Assembly: GCA_048263775.1 (NCBI GenBank)
Contig: JBLXDU010000003.1
Location: 1 to 64,000 of the forward strand
Reading direction: 5' to 3'
Source of the DNA: UBA1479 sp048263775
Lineage (GTDB): Bacteria > Pseudomonadota > Alphaproteobacteria > Rhodospirillales > Casp-alpha2
DNA length: 64,000 nucleotides
The notes below the pieces were generated by a model. The model saw only the letters and a list, made by a program, of their open reading frames with translations. It was not told the DNA's origin and searched no databases. Of this stretch, positions 8,131 through 17,610 are shown piece by piece. The position numbers and the translations under genes are program-made. Within the stretch, counting starts at the first letter, position 1, and every line of letters starts with the position of its first letter.

Positions 8131-8787
8131 TCAGGCGGCGGCTGTCCGCAGCGCACCGATGGTCTTGGCGTAGTCATCGCCTTTGAACACAGCACTGCCG
8201 GCGACCAGAACGTCGGCCCCGGCGTCGACCACGGACTTGATGGTGTCCGTGTTGACGCCGCCGTCGACCTCAAGCTCGATGGGCCGATTGCCGATCATCT
8301 CGCGGATGCGTTTGATCTTGGGCAATTGCGACGGCATGAAGCTTTGCCCGCCGAAACCCGGGTTCACGGACATCACCAGGATCAGGTCCAGGCGGTCGAG
8401 CACGTATTCGATGGCGCTTTCCGACGTGCCGGGGTTAAGCGACACCCCTGCCTTTTTCCCCAGGTCCTTGATCGCCTGGAGCGAACGGTCGAGGTGCTTG
8501 TCCGCCTCTGCATGGACCGTGATGATGTCGGCCCCGGCGTCGGTATATTCCTTAAGGAACGGCTGCGCCGGGTCGATCATCAGGTGCACGTCGAGGGGCT
8601 TGGCGGTATGCGGGCGGATCGCCTTCACCACCATGGGGCCGATGGTCAGGTTGGGTACGAAATGCCCGTCCATGACATCGACGTGCACATAGTCACAGCC
8701 GGCGGCATCGATCGCCCGGATTTCCTCACCCAGCCGCGCAAAGTCGGCGGACAGGATGGACGGCGCGATCTTGATGTCCCGGCCCAT
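8131..8787 (-). CDS. rpe: Ribulose-phosphate 3-epimerase
   Basis: A 218-residue TIM-barrel enzyme interconverting ribulose 5-phosphate and xylulose 5-phosphate. The family motifs are clear: 'IAPSILSADFARLGEE' at the N-terminus, 'YVHVDVMDGHFVPNLTIGP' (metal-binding His and Asp), 'VMSVNPGFGGQSF' and the phosphate-binding 'EVDGGVNTDT...DVLVAGSAVF'. It is the last gene of a three-gene operon: transketolase, class I aldolase, then rpe, with 16 bases after the aldolase stop. The set serves the non-oxidative pentose phosphate pathway or the regenerative half of the Calvin cycle; no RuBisCO or phosphoribulokinase gene is in view. Confidence 0.97.
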   Translation of the reverse strand: MGRDIKIAPSILSADFARLGEEIRAIDAAGCDYVHVDVMDGHFVPNLTIGPMVVKAIRPHTAKPLDVHLMIDPAQPFLKEYTDAGADIITVHAEADKHLDRSLQAIKDLGKKAGVSLNPGTSESAIEYVLDRLDLILVMSVNPGFGGQSFMPSQLPKIKRIREMIGNRPIELEVDGGVNTDTIKSVVDAGADVLVAGSAVFKGDDYAKTIGALRTAAA

Positions 8788-8803
8788 GACGCTTGCGCCG
8801 CCC

Positions 8804-9829
8804 TTAGGCGGCTTTCTCCGCTTCGCCGACGTAGGTCCCGGCGCAGGCGGCGCTGTTCAACTGCGCGCGCTTCAGCAACGCGGCCTGGGCGGCGGGCACA
8901 TTCGCAGCCTCGCCCTTCCAGGCCTTCAGCGCACTCTGCTGCAGGGCGCGGCCGTAGGAATAGCTGAGCGCCCAGGGCAGCGGGCCGTGGTTGGCGTTCA
9001 TGGCATTGAGGTTGCGGGTCGCTTCCTCTTCCGACTGGCCGCCGGACAGGAACATGATCCCCGGCACTGCCGTCGGCACACAACGCTTCAGCACCTTCAC
9101 GGTGCGCGCGGCGATCTCGTCGGTCGAGGCCTGCTGCGGACAATCCGACGCCGAGATGATCATGTTCGGCTTCAGGATCGTGCCTTCAAGCTGCACGCCC
9201 TGCAGGTAAAGCTCGTGATAGACTGCTTCCAGGGCCCTGGTCGTGACGTCTTCGCAGGCATCAATGGTGTGCTTGCCGTCCATCAGAACTTCCGGTTCGA
9301 CGATCGGCACCAGCCCACCTTCCTGGCAGATGCGGGCATAACGCGCCAGCGCATGGGCGTTGGTGTGGATGCAGTAATCGGACGGCATGCCGTCGCCGAT
9401 GGTGATGACCGCGCGCCATTTGGCGAAACGTGCCCCCAGCGAAACGTATTCGGCAACCCGTTCCGGCAAGCCGTCGAGCCCTTCGGTCAGTTTCTCATTC
9501 GGGCTGCCGGGCAGCGTCTTGGCGCCACCGTCGACCTTGATCCCCGGAATGACGTTTTCCGCCTGCAGCAGCTGCACCAGGGTGGTGCCGTCGTCTGCCT
9601 TCTGGCGGATGGTTTCGTCATACAGGATCGCGCCGGAAATGAACTTGCCGATGCCCTTGGTGCGGAACAGCAGTTCGCGGTAATCGCGACGCACCGTTTC
9701 CGTGGACTCGACCCCGATGGAGTCGAACCGTTTCTTGATCGTGCCCGTACTTTCGTCGGCGGCCAGAAGCCCCCGGTGATTGTCGACCATTTCCCGCGCC
9801 GTGGCGGCCAAAACATCAAGGTTCATCAT
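8804..9829 (-). CDS. Fructose-bisphosphate aldolase, class I
   Basis: A 341-residue Schiff-base aldolase that cleaves fructose 1,6-bisphosphate into dihydroxyacetone phosphate and glyceraldehyde 3-phosphate, or runs in reverse. 'GLLAADESTGTIKKRF' near residue 20, 'PGIKVDGGAK' near 95, 'PIVEPEVLMDG' near 175 and the active-site 'GTILKPNM', with the Schiff-base lysine at about residue 220, identify the eukaryotic-type class I family. It lies between transketolase (27 bases upstream) and rpe. Many related bacteria use a class II metal-dependent enzyme instead, so class I in this operon is notable. Confidence 0.96.
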   Translation of the reverse strand: MMNLDVLAATAREMVDNHRGLLAADESTGTIKKRFDSIGVESTETVRRDYRELLFRTKGIGKFISGAILYDETIRQKADDGTTLVQLLQAENVIPGIKVDGGAKTLPGSPNEKLTEGLDGLPERVAEYVSLGARFAKWRAVITIGDGMPSDYCIHTNAHALARYARICQEGGLVPIVEPEVLMDGKHTIDACEDVTTRALEAVYHELYLQGVQLEGTILKPNMIISASDCPQQASTDEIAARTVKVLKRCVPTAVPGIMFLSGGQSEEEATRNLNAMNANHGPLPWALSYSYGRALQQSALKAWKGEAANVPAAQAALLKRAQLNSAACAGTYVGEAEKAA

Positions 9830-9855
9830 TCGTCCCCTGTGCCCCTGCGTTATCC

Positions 9856-11880
9856 CTAGTTGATCCGTGATTTGGCTTCGGCGACCACGGCATCCGCCGT
9901 AATGCCGAAATGCTTGTACAGCTCACCCGCCGGCGCCGAAGCGCCGAACCCTGTCATGCCGACGAACCCGCCGTCCGAACCGATGTAGCGGTCCCAACCC
10001 ATGCGGATCGCGGCCTCGACCGCCACCCGCACCGTGCCCGGGCCAAGCACTTTGTCCCGGTAAGCCTGGTCCTGTTCCTCGAACAGTTCCCATGACGGCA
10101 TGGAAACGACCGCAGCACCGATTCCATCGGCCTGCAGCATATCCCGCGCCGCCATGGCGATGGACACTTCGGATCCCGTCGCCAGCAACGTCACCTTGCG
10201 CGCGCCCTCGGCCTCGGCCAGGACATAGGCGCCTTTCGCGGACTTGTTCTCGGCCCCCGCGTCCTTGCGCAGCAGCGGCACGCCCTGGCGCGTCAACACC
10301 ATGCCGGACGGACCGTCGAACCGCTCCACCGCCAGTTCCCAGCATTCCGCGGTCTCAATCGGGTCGCAGGGCCGGAACACGGCGAAGTTCGGCATGGCGC
10401 GCAGACTGGCCAGAGTTTCCACCGGCTGGTGGGTCGGACCGTCTTCGCCGAGACCGATGGAATCGTGGGTCAACACATAGACCACGCGCTGTTCCATCAG
10501 CGCCGACAAGCGCATGGCGCCGCGCATATAATCGGCGAACACTAGGAACGTCCCGCCGTAGGGAATGAACCCGCCGTGCAGGGCCATGCCGTTCATGGCC
10601 GCGGCCATGCCGTGTTCCCGCACGCCGTAATACATATAGCGGCCCGAGAAATCATCGGGTGTGACGGGCTCCAGCCCCTTGGCCTTGGTGTTGACCGAGC
10701 CGGTCAGATCGGCGGAACCGCCGATCAGTTCCGGCACGGCGGCGCAGAGCAGATCGAGAAACTTGCCCGATGCCTGCCGGGTCGCCCATTTCGGGACCTC
10801 CTCGACAACGGCCTTCTTGTAATCGAGAACCGCCTGTTTCCAGCCGTCGGGCAGCATGCCGGCCACGCCGCGCTCGAACGCGGCCTTGTCCTTGGACCCG
10901 TCAAGACGGCCCTGCCACCCGGCGCGAACTTCCGCACCGCGGTTGCCGGCGGCGCGCCAAGCGTTCAACACATCGGTGGGAATCGTGAACGGCGCATGAG
11001 GCCAGCCCATCTTTTCCCGCGCCAGGGCGAGTTCGTCGTCGCCGAGCGGCGCCCCATGCGTGCCCGAGGTCCCCTGCTTGTTGGGTGATCCATAACCGAT
11101 GATGGTGCGGCAGGCGATCATGGAGGGCGTATTCGTCCCCCGCGCCTTTTCAATGGCTGCCGCGACGGCGTCCGGGTCATGACCGTCGACCGCCTGCACG
11201 TCCCAGCCGGAGGCCGTGAAGCGCGCCATCTGGTCGTCGGACACGGACAGATCCGTGCCGCCGTCGATGGAAATGCGGTTGTCGTCCCACAGCACAATCA
11301 GCTTGCCCAGCTTCAGATGCCCGGCCATGGAAATGGCTTCGTGGCTGATGCCTTCCATCAGGCAGCCGTCACCGGCGATTACATATGTATGGTGATCGAC
11401 CAGGGCGTCGCCGAAACGCGCGTTATGCAGCCGTTCCGCCAGCGCCATGCCGACGGCGGTGGCGATGCCCTGCCCCAACGGCCCGGTCGTCGTCTCGATC
11501 CCCGGCGCGTGGCCGTATTCGGGATGGCCCGCGGTCTTGGAGCCCAATTGGCGGAAGTTCTCCAGCTCGCTCATAGGCATGCCCGGATAGCCCGTCAGAT
11601 GCAGCAGGCTATAGAGCAGCATGGACCCGTGGCCTGCTGACAGCACGAAGCGGTCGCGGTCCGGCCATTTTGGGTCCGACGCATCGAACTTGAGGAACCG
11701 GGTGAACAACACCGTCGCCGCATCGGCCATGCCCATGGGCATGCCCGGATGGCCGGAATTGGCCTTTTGCACGGCATCGGCGGAAAGGAATCGGATGGCA
11801 TTCGCCATGTCTTGATGGGATACGGCAGGGGTGGCCGACGCTTGCGCGGCCACGCTCGAACCGTTGTCTGGAGCCGTCAT
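9856..11880 (-). CDS. tkt: Transketolase
   Basis: A 674-residue thiamine diphosphate enzyme that moves two-carbon units between ketose and aldose phosphates. The N-terminal pyrophosphate domain shows 'NSGHPGMPMGMADAA' and the ThDP motif 'GDGCLMEGISHEA...WDDNRISIDG' near residue 170; the pyrimidine domain shows 'DSIGLGEDGPTHQPVE' and the C-terminal domain follows. I chose the ATG at 11880 because AGGAG stands 6 bases upstream; the frame continues 53 codons further up without homology. It heads the operon with the aldolase and rpe, and is divergent from bolA. Confidence 0.96.
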   Translation of the reverse strand: MTAPDNGSSVAAQASATPAVSHQDMANAIRFLSADAVQKANSGHPGMPMGMADAATVLFTRFLKFDASDPKWPDRDRFVLSAGHGSMLLYSLLHLTGYPGMPMSELENFRQLGSKTAGHPEYGHAPGIETTTGPLGQGIATAVGMALAERLHNARFGDALVDHHTYVIAGDGCLMEGISHEAISMAGHLKLGKLIVLWDDNRISIDGGTDLSVSDDQMARFTASGWDVQAVDGHDPDAVAAAIEKARGTNTPSMIACRTIIGYGSPNKQGTSGTHGAPLGDDELALAREKMGWPHAPFTIPTDVLNAWRAAGNRGAEVRAGWQGRLDGSKDKAAFERGVAGMLPDGWKQAVLDYKKAVVEEVPKWATRQASGKFLDLLCAAVPELIGGSADLTGSVNTKAKGLEPVTPDDFSGRYMYYGVREHGMAAAMNGMALHGGFIPYGGTFLVFADYMRGAMRLSALMEQRVVYVLTHDSIGLGEDGPTHQPVETLASLRAMPNFAVFRPCDPIETAECWELAVERFDGPSGMVLTRQGVPLLRKDAGAENKSAKGAYVLAEAEGARKVTLLATGSEVSIAMAARDMLQADGIGAAVVSMPSWELFEEQDQAYRDKVLGPGTVRVAVEAAIRMGWDRYIGSDGGFVGMTGFGASAPAGELYKHFGITADAVVAEAKSRIN

Positions 11881-12086
11881 GGAAGTCTCCTGAAGCGGAC
11901 GTCGCCGCCGCCCGACGAACCAGGGAATCTGGCCGGATTTCAGGACCGGGCGGCTGCGGCATGAATAACCGTTCGCCGTGCCCAGGGCAAGCCGCCAAAC
12001 GGGGATAAATCGGGCATAACGGGGAAAACTTGTCGTCACGCGGGGCGGTCCCTAGATTAATGCCCTAAGACAGCCCGAACACAAGG

Positions 12087-12419
12087 ATGCATGCCGTGCA
12101 CGTTCAACAGTCGATCGAGAGAAAACTGACCGAATCCCTCACGCCGGACCACCTTGAGGTGATCAACGAAAGCCACATGCATTCGGTGCCCCCGGGCTCG
12201 GAAAGCCATTTCAAGGTGATCGTCGTCTCTCCCCGGTTCGACGGCCTGAACCGAATCAAACGCCACCAGACGGTCAATGCCGTTCTGGCGGACGAGCTCG
12301 CCGGCCCCATTCACGCCCTGTCCATGGAAACCTACACGGCCGGAGAATGGCAAACGCGCGGCGGACGCACCCTGGCGTCCCCCCAATGCATGGGCGGCGC
12401 CAAGGCCGAGGCCGGGTGA
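12087..12419 (+). CDS. bolA: BolA family protein
   Basis: A 110-residue protein of the BolA family: 'IERKLTESLTPDHLEVINESHMHSVPPGSESHFKVIVVSPRFDGLNRIKRHQTVNAVL' covers the conserved fold, with the histidines used to co-ligate [2Fe-2S] clusters with monothiol glutaredoxins. BolA proteins act in iron-sulfur trafficking and stress or morphology control. The ATG at 12087 has AAGG directly against it; an in-frame GTG at 12096, 9 bases after the AAGG, gives a better spacing and may be the true start. It is divergent from the tkt operon. Confidence 0.9.
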   Translation: MHAVHVQQSIERKLTESLTPDHLEVINESHMHSVPPGSESHFKVIVVSPRFDGLNRIKRHQTVNAVLADELAGPIHALSMETYTAGEWQTRGGRTLASPQCMGGAKAEAG

Positions 12420-12641
12420 GAGCCCTCCCGCCACCGGGTTATTTTCCGCCCTTGCTTCTCCCCTCCCCGGCACCTGCGACCGAACGCATCGGTAATTTCT
12501 TTGCTGCGGTGCAAAATTCACGCTTGAAATTTTCGCCGATGAGGCCGATGTTCACGCCTCCAGCATACTTCGGGCCCGTGCCCGGTTTTTTTTGTGTCTA
12601 TCCAGAATAGTCATTCCGTTAAAAATCAGAGAGCAATTCTC

Positions 12642-13817
12642 ATGGTGATCTTCCCCCGTCTGCTTCCCCTGTCCGCCGTCTGGGCGCTCGCCGCCATCGT
12701 GTTCGCGGCAGTATCCGCCCCCGCCGCTGCCCAACAGGGCCCGATGCCGGTGACCGTGGCCAAACCCCTGATCAAGAAGATCACTGAATGGGATGAATAC
12801 ACCGGCCGCTTCGAGGCGACGAACCGGGTGGAGATTCGCGCCCGGGTGTCAGGCTTTCTGGAATCGATCCATTTCAAGGACGGCGATCTGGTCAACAAGG
12901 GTGACCTGTTGTTCGTCATCGACCCGCGCCCGTTCGAGGCCCAATTGGATGTCGCCAAGGCATCGCTGGAAGCCGCCAAGACCCGCGTCAATTTGGCCGA
13001 ACGCGAATTCAAGCGCGCCGAAAGCCTGTTGAAACGCAACAACATCTCGCGCGAGACCTTCGATCAGCGCCAGGCCGAACTTGCAACCGCACAGTCCACG
13101 GTGCTGTCGGCCCAGGCGCAGGCCCGCATTGCCAAGCTGAATCTGGAATTTACCCAGGTAAAGGCTCCGATTTCCGGGCGCGTATCCGACGCCCGGGTCG
13201 ATGTCGGTAATTTGGTCGAGGGCGGCTCGGCCCAATCGACCTTGCTGACGACCCTGGTCTCCATTGATCCGATCCTGTTCACCTTTTCCGCATCGGAAGC
13301 CGAATTCCTGAAGTATTCACGGCTGGACGCCACGGGGCGGCGGGATTCGTCGCGAAGCGCGGCAAACCCCGTGTTCGTGCGCCTGATGGACGAAGACAGC
13401 TTCACCCGCGAGGGCCGTATGAGCTTCGTCGACAACGAACTGTCGCCCAACACGGGAACCATCCGCGCGCAGGCCGTGTTCGAAAATTCATCGGGCTTTC
13501 TGGTGCCGGGCGTGTTCGGGCGTCTGCGCCTGATCGGGTCCGACGAATACGAAGCCGTGCTGATCCCCGATTCCGCCGTGGTCTCGGATCAGAGCAAGAA
13601 AATGGTGCTGATCGTCGACGCCGAAGGCAACGTGAAGGCGGCGCCCGTCGACATGGGCCCCCTGCACGAAGGCCTGCGCGTCATCCACGGCGGGCTTGGC
13701 CGCGACGACAGGATCGTCGTCAAAGGCATTCAGCGTGCGCGGCCGGGCGGCAAGGTCATCGCCAAGGAGGCCGACCTGCTGCCTGACGGTACAATCATGG
13801 TTCGCTCGGGGTCCTGA
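12642..13817 (+). CDS. RND efflux periplasmic adaptor (membrane fusion) protein
   Basis: A 391-residue adaptor of a tripartite efflux pump. It has a signal peptide (residues 1-31, cleavage near APAAAQ), the first half of a lipoyl domain ('ARVSGFLESIHFKDGDLVNKGDLLFVID', residues 65-95), an alpha-hairpin with coiled-coil character (about 100-170), the second lipoyl half ('VKAPISGRVSDARVDVGNLV') and a beta-barrel. I used the ATG at 12642 because it opens the signal peptide; a GTG at 12594 is in frame. The RND pump gene starts 6 bases after its stop. No TolC-type outer membrane gene or local regulator is in view. Confidence 0.93.
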   Translation: MVIFPRLLPLSAVWALAAIVFAAVSAPAAAQQGPMPVTVAKPLIKKITEWDEYTGRFEATNRVEIRARVSGFLESIHFKDGDLVNKGDLLFVIDPRPFEAQLDVAKASLEAAKTRVNLAEREFKRAESLLKRNNISRETFDQRQAELATAQSTVLSAQAQARIAKLNLEFTQVKAPISGRVSDARVDVGNLVEGGSAQSTLLTTLVSIDPILFTFSASEAEFLKYSRLDATGRRDSSRSAANPVFVRLMDEDSFTREGRMSFVDNELSPNTGTIRAQAVFENSSGFLVPGVFGRLRLIGSDEYEAVLIPDSAVVSDQSKKMVLIVDAEGNVKAAPVDMGPLHEGLRVIHGGLGRDDRIVVKGIQRARPGGKVIAKEADLLPDGTIMVRSGS

Positions 13818-13823
13818 CGTCTC

Positions 13824-16800
13824 ATGCGCTTTACACATTTCTTCGTCGATCACCCGATCTTCGCATCGGTTATATCGATCCTCATCACGCTGCTGGGTTT
13901 CATCGCCTATCTGAGCTTGCCCGTCGCGCAGTATCCTGAAATCGCGCCGCCGACCATCCAGGTCACCGCGACCTATCCGGGGGCGTCGGCGGAAACCGTG
14001 GCCGACACGGTGGCGACGCCGCTGGAACAGGAAATCAACGGCGTCGAAGGCATGCTCTACGCCAAATCGGAAGCCACCGGCGACGGCGTGCTGAACCTGC
14101 AGGTCACCTTCAAGCTGGGCACCAACCTGGACGACGCCCAGGTCCAGGTGCAGAACCGGGTTTCCATCGCCGAGGCCCGCCTGCCCGAGGAAGTCCGCCG
14201 CTTGGGCGTGACCGTGAAGAAAAGCTCGCCCGACCTGATGATGGTCATCCACCTGTTGTCACCGGACGGGTCGCGCGACCAGCTTTACATCTCCAACTAC
14301 GCACGCACCCAGGTCCTCGACCGCTTGGCCCGCATCCCCGGCGTCGGCGAGGCCCGCGTGTTCGCCGAGCGCGCCTATTCCATGCGCATTTGGCTGGACC
14401 CGGAACGCATCGCCAATTTCAACCTGACGGCCGGCGAGGTCGTCGCGGCCCTGCGTCAGAACAACGTGCAGGTGGCATCGGGCATCATCAACCGCCTGCC
14501 CGTGCCCAAGCCGGCGGCGTTCGAGTTGAACGTGGAAACCCAGGGCCGCCTGATCGCGCCCGAGGCCTTCGGCGACATCGTCGTCAAGCGCGGCGAAGGC
14601 ACCGGCGTGGTCCGCGTGCGCGACATCGCGCGGGTCGAACTGGGGGCGCAGGATTACCAGACCACGGCCTATCTCGACCGCTCGACGGCCCTGCCCATCG
14701 TCATCATGCAGCGCCCGGGCTCCAACGCCCTGGAGACGGCGCAGCAAGTCATCGATGCCATGGATGACTTGGCCAAGGACTTTCCCGAAGGCCTGAAGCA
14801 CACCATCGTCTACAATCCGACAGAGTTCATCGCCCGCTCCGTCGATGCCGTCTACACGACCATCGGCGAGGCGATCATCCTGGTGATCCTGGTCATCCTG
14901 GTGTTCCTGCAGAACTTCCGCGCCGCCATCGTGCCCATCGTCGCCATTCCGGTATCGTTGATCGGCACTTTCCTGGTCATGGGGATGCTCGGCTATTCGA
15001 TCAACAACCTGACCCTGTTCGGCCTGGTCCTGGCCATCGGGGTCGTGGTCGATGACGCCATCGTCGTGGTGGAAAACGTCGAACGCTATCTGGCCAAGGG
15101 GCTGAGCGCGCGCGAAGCCGCCCACAAGACCATGGACGAAGTCGGCGGCGCCATCGTCGCCATGTCCCTGGTGCTGGTCGCGGTGTTCCTGCCGACGGGC
15201 TTCATCACCGGCATTTCCGGCCAGTTCTACCGCCAGTTCGCCATCACCGTGGCAACGGCAACCATGATCTCGATGATCGTATCGTTGACCCTGTCGCCGG
15301 CCTTGTGCGCGCTGTTGCTCAAGGCCAACCACGGCGGCACGGAACGTCAGGGCTTCATGCGGACCCTGATGATGCCCATCGACAAGTTCACGGCCGCCTT
15401 CAACTGGGGGTTCGAGCGCCTGAACATCGCCTACACGGAAGGCACCAAGCGGTTCGTGCGCAAAGCCGCCATCGTGCTGACCGTCTATGTCGGTCTGCTC
15501 GGCCTGACGGTCTATGAATTCCAGACCACGCCCTCGGGCTTCATCCCGGAACAGGATCAGGGTTACCTGATCACGGTCGTTCAGTTGCCGGCGGGGTCAT
15601 CCCTGGCGCGCACGGACGAAGTCGTGCGCCGCGCCATCGATATCATCCTGAAGCACCCGGACGTTGAACACGCCGTCGGCTTCGCCGGGTTCGACGCCGC
15701 GACCTTCACCAACGCGCCCAACGGCGGCGCCATCTTCGTGCCCATGAAGCCGATCGCCGACCGCGACAAACGGGGGGCGACCGTCAATAAGGTGCTGGGT
15801 GAGTTGCAGGCGCAGCTGTTCCAGATCGAGGACGCGATGATCTTCCTGGTCGCCCCCCCGCCCGTGCGCGGCATCGGCCGTGGCGGTGGCTGGAAGCTTT
15901 ATGTCCAGGATCGCCGTGGACGCGGCATCGAGGCCCTTCAGGCCGCGGCGCAGAGCCTTGTCGCAGCCGCCAACAAGGAACCGGGCCTGACCCGTGTGTT
16001 CTCGCTGTTCAATTCCGCGACGCCCAAGATCTACGCCGACATCGACCGCGTGAAGGCGGAAATCCTCGATGTGCCGGTGGAAAACGTGCTTGAGGCGCTG
16101 GAGGTCTATATCGGGTCCGCCTACGTCAACGACTTCAACTTCTTAGGGCGAACCTTCCGCGTCACGGCACAGGCCGACGGTGAATTCCGCGACCGGCCGG
16201 GCGATGTGGCCAAACTGTATGCGCGTTCGACCAATGGCGACATGGTGCCCATCGGTTCTCTCGCCACGTTCCGGGACATCACCGGGCCGCACCGCGTGCC
16301 GCGCTACAACCTGTATCCCGCCGCCGAGGTCCAGGGCGCCAAGCTGCCCAGCATCTCGACCGGTGAAAGCCTGGACAAGATGGACGCCCTGGCGGCCAAG
16401 GTCCTGCCCGACGGGTTCTCCTACGAATGGACGGAAATCGCCCTGCAGCAGAAACTGGCCGGCGATACGGCGGTGTTCGCTTTCGGCCTGGCGGTGGTGT
16501 TCGTGTTCCTGCTGCTGGCGGCCCTTTATGAAAGCTGGGCCCTGCCCTTGGCGGTCATCCTGATCGTGCCCATGTGCCTGCTGGCCTCGATCGTCGGGCT
16601 CAACCTGCGCGGTATGGAATCCAACATCCTGGCCCAGGTCGGCTTCGTCGTGCTGATCGCACTGGCGGCCAAGAACGCCATCCTGATCGTCGAATTCGCC
16701 AAACAGGCCGAGGAAGAAGGCATGACCGCCGTCGATGCCGCCATCAACGCGGCCAAGACCCGCCTGCGCCCGATCCTGATGACGTCCTTCGCCTTCATCC

Positions 16801-16994
16801 TGGGCGTGGTGCCGTTGATGATCGCCGATGGTGCCGGTGCGGAAATGCGCCAAGCCTTGGGCACCACCGTGTTCTCGGGCATGGTCGGGGTGACGTTCTT
16901 CGGCCTGATTTTCACGCCCACCTTCTATGTCGCCTGCCGTTGGCTGGCCGACAAGATGCGCGCCCTGATGGGCCGCCAGACCCCGGCGACCTAA
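13824..16994 (+). CDS. RND multidrug efflux permease (HAE-1 family, AcrB/MexF-like)
   Basis: A 1056-residue inner membrane pump that extrudes drugs or hydrophobic compounds in exchange for protons. It has the RND duplicated layout: membrane segment 1 (residues 10-30, after 'MRFTHFFVDHPIFASVISI'), a large periplasmic loop, segments 2-6 with the proton-relay pair in 'VVVDDAIVVVENVER' near residue 410, a second loop, and the relay lysine in 'LAAKNAILIVEFAKQ' near residue 950. It follows the adaptor gene by 6 bases. Its last four bases overlap the convergent PAS-protein gene. Confidence 0.96.
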   Translation: MRFTHFFVDHPIFASVISILITLLGFIAYLSLPVAQYPEIAPPTIQVTATYPGASAETVADTVATPLEQEINGVEGMLYAKSEATGDGVLNLQVTFKLGTNLDDAQVQVQNRVSIAEARLPEEVRRLGVTVKKSSPDLMMVIHLLSPDGSRDQLYISNYARTQVLDRLARIPGVGEARVFAERAYSMRIWLDPERIANFNLTAGEVVAALRQNNVQVASGIINRLPVPKPAAFELNVETQGRLIAPEAFGDIVVKRGEGTGVVRVRDIARVELGAQDYQTTAYLDRSTALPIVIMQRPGSNALETAQQVIDAMDDLAKDFPEGLKHTIVYNPTEFIARSVDAVYTTIGEAIILVILVILVFLQNFRAAIVPIVAIPVSLIGTFLVMGMLGYSINNLTLFGLVLAIGVVVDDAIVVVENVERYLAKGLSAREAAHKTMDEVGGAIVAMSLVLVAVFLPTGFITGISGQFYRQFAITVATATMISMIVSLTLSPALCALLLKANHGGTERQGFMRTLMMPIDKFTAAFNWGFERLNIAYTEGTKRFVRKAAIVLTVYVGLLGLTVYEFQTTPSGFIPEQDQGYLITVVQLPAGSSLARTDEVVRRAIDIILKHPDVEHAVGFAGFDAATFTNAPNGGAIFVPMKPIADRDKRGATVNKVLGELQAQLFQIEDAMIFLVAPPPVRGIGRGGGWKLYVQDRRGRGIEALQAAAQSLVAAANKEPGLTRVFSLFNSATPKIYADIDRVKAEILDVPVENVLEALEVYIGSAYVNDFNFLGRTFRVTAQADGEFRDRPGDVAKLYARSTNGDMVPIGSLATFRDITGPHRVPRYNLYPAAEVQGAKLPSISTGESLDKMDALAAKVLPDGFSYEWTEIALQQKLAGDTAVFAFGLAVVFVFLLLAALYESWALPLAVILIVPMCLLASIVGLNLRGMESNILAQVGFVVLIALAAKNAILIVEFAKQAEEEGMTAVDAAINAAKTRLRPILMTSFAFILGVVPLMIADGAGAEMRQALGTTVFSGMVGVTFFGLIFTPTFYVACRWLADKMRALMGRQTPAT

Positions 16995-17512
16995 CGGACG
17001 CTGCCGGGGGCCCGCGGCTCGTCGGGCGTGGGAACGTAAGTGAAGTCGTAGGCGACGATGATGTGGCCGATGGTTCCGTCCGCGCCGGCTAGCGGCAGAT
17101 ACACGGATTCGAACGCCGTCGGCAGGTTCTTTTCCACGGCTTGAATAAAGCCCACCGCACGCATGGGCTGTCCGGCGTTCAGGACCGAGCGGTAGCGCGC
17201 AAGCACCCCCGCCGCCCCCCGCTTGTAGGTTTCGGCGACCAATTGGCCCGTGCCGTCCACCCCCAGGACCAAGGACAGGCCCGTGCCCGAGAACCGGCAG
17301 CGGAATTCCCGGCCGCCGTCGAGCACGTCCCGCACCACGACATGCGGCACGATCTTGTGAATATCCATGAGTTGGATATCGGTCCAGGCCGGGTACGGCC
17401 GGTCGCCGCGCTTGGTCTGCCAATAATTGAACAGGGTCCGCGTGATGGGGGAGCGTAAATCCTCCGCCGCTGTGACGTCGCCGATCAGGTTGGGGGTTTC
17501 GTTCTCGGCCAC
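16991..17512 (-). CDS. Single-PAS domain protein (first of two)
   Basis: A 173-residue soluble protein made almost entirely of one PAS-like domain: 'IQLMDIHKIVPHVVVRDVLDGGREFRCRFSGTGLSLVLGVDGTGQ' resembles the small stand-alone PAS proteins widespread in Rhodospirillales. There is no kinase, cyclase or DNA-binding output domain, so the partner is unknown. The start is GTG at 17512, with AAAGG about 7 bases upstream. It overlaps the RND permease stop by four bases. A second protein of the same length and type is encoded at 48848-49369. Confidence 0.75.
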   Translation of the reverse strand: MAENETPNLIGDVTAAEDLRSPITRTLFNYWQTKRGDRPYPAWTDIQLMDIHKIVPHVVVRDVLDGGREFRCRFSGTGLSLVLGVDGTGQLVAETYKRGAAGVLARYRSVLNAGQPMRAVGFIQAVEKNLPTAFESVYLPLAGADGTIGHIIVAYDFTYVPTPDEPRAPGSVR

Positions 17513-17610
17513 GGCGGACCTTTGAGCACAGTTATATGACGCTGGATGAAGAACTCATACCAACCCCAGGATGCTGCGGCAAAGTTTTCCTTGTTCGCGG
17601 CGTCGCCGGA

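Noticed and set aside
8131..11880. A Calvin cycle (cbb) operon
   Set aside because: tkt, aldolase and rpe fit, but no RuBisCO, phosphoribulokinase, cbbR or SBPase-specific gene is in the window.
14259..15332. Long minus-strand frame inside the RND permease gene
   Set aside because: It is His/Asp/Gln-rich with no domain, opposite a fully conserved pump gene; a shadow of biased third codon positions in GC-rich DNA.
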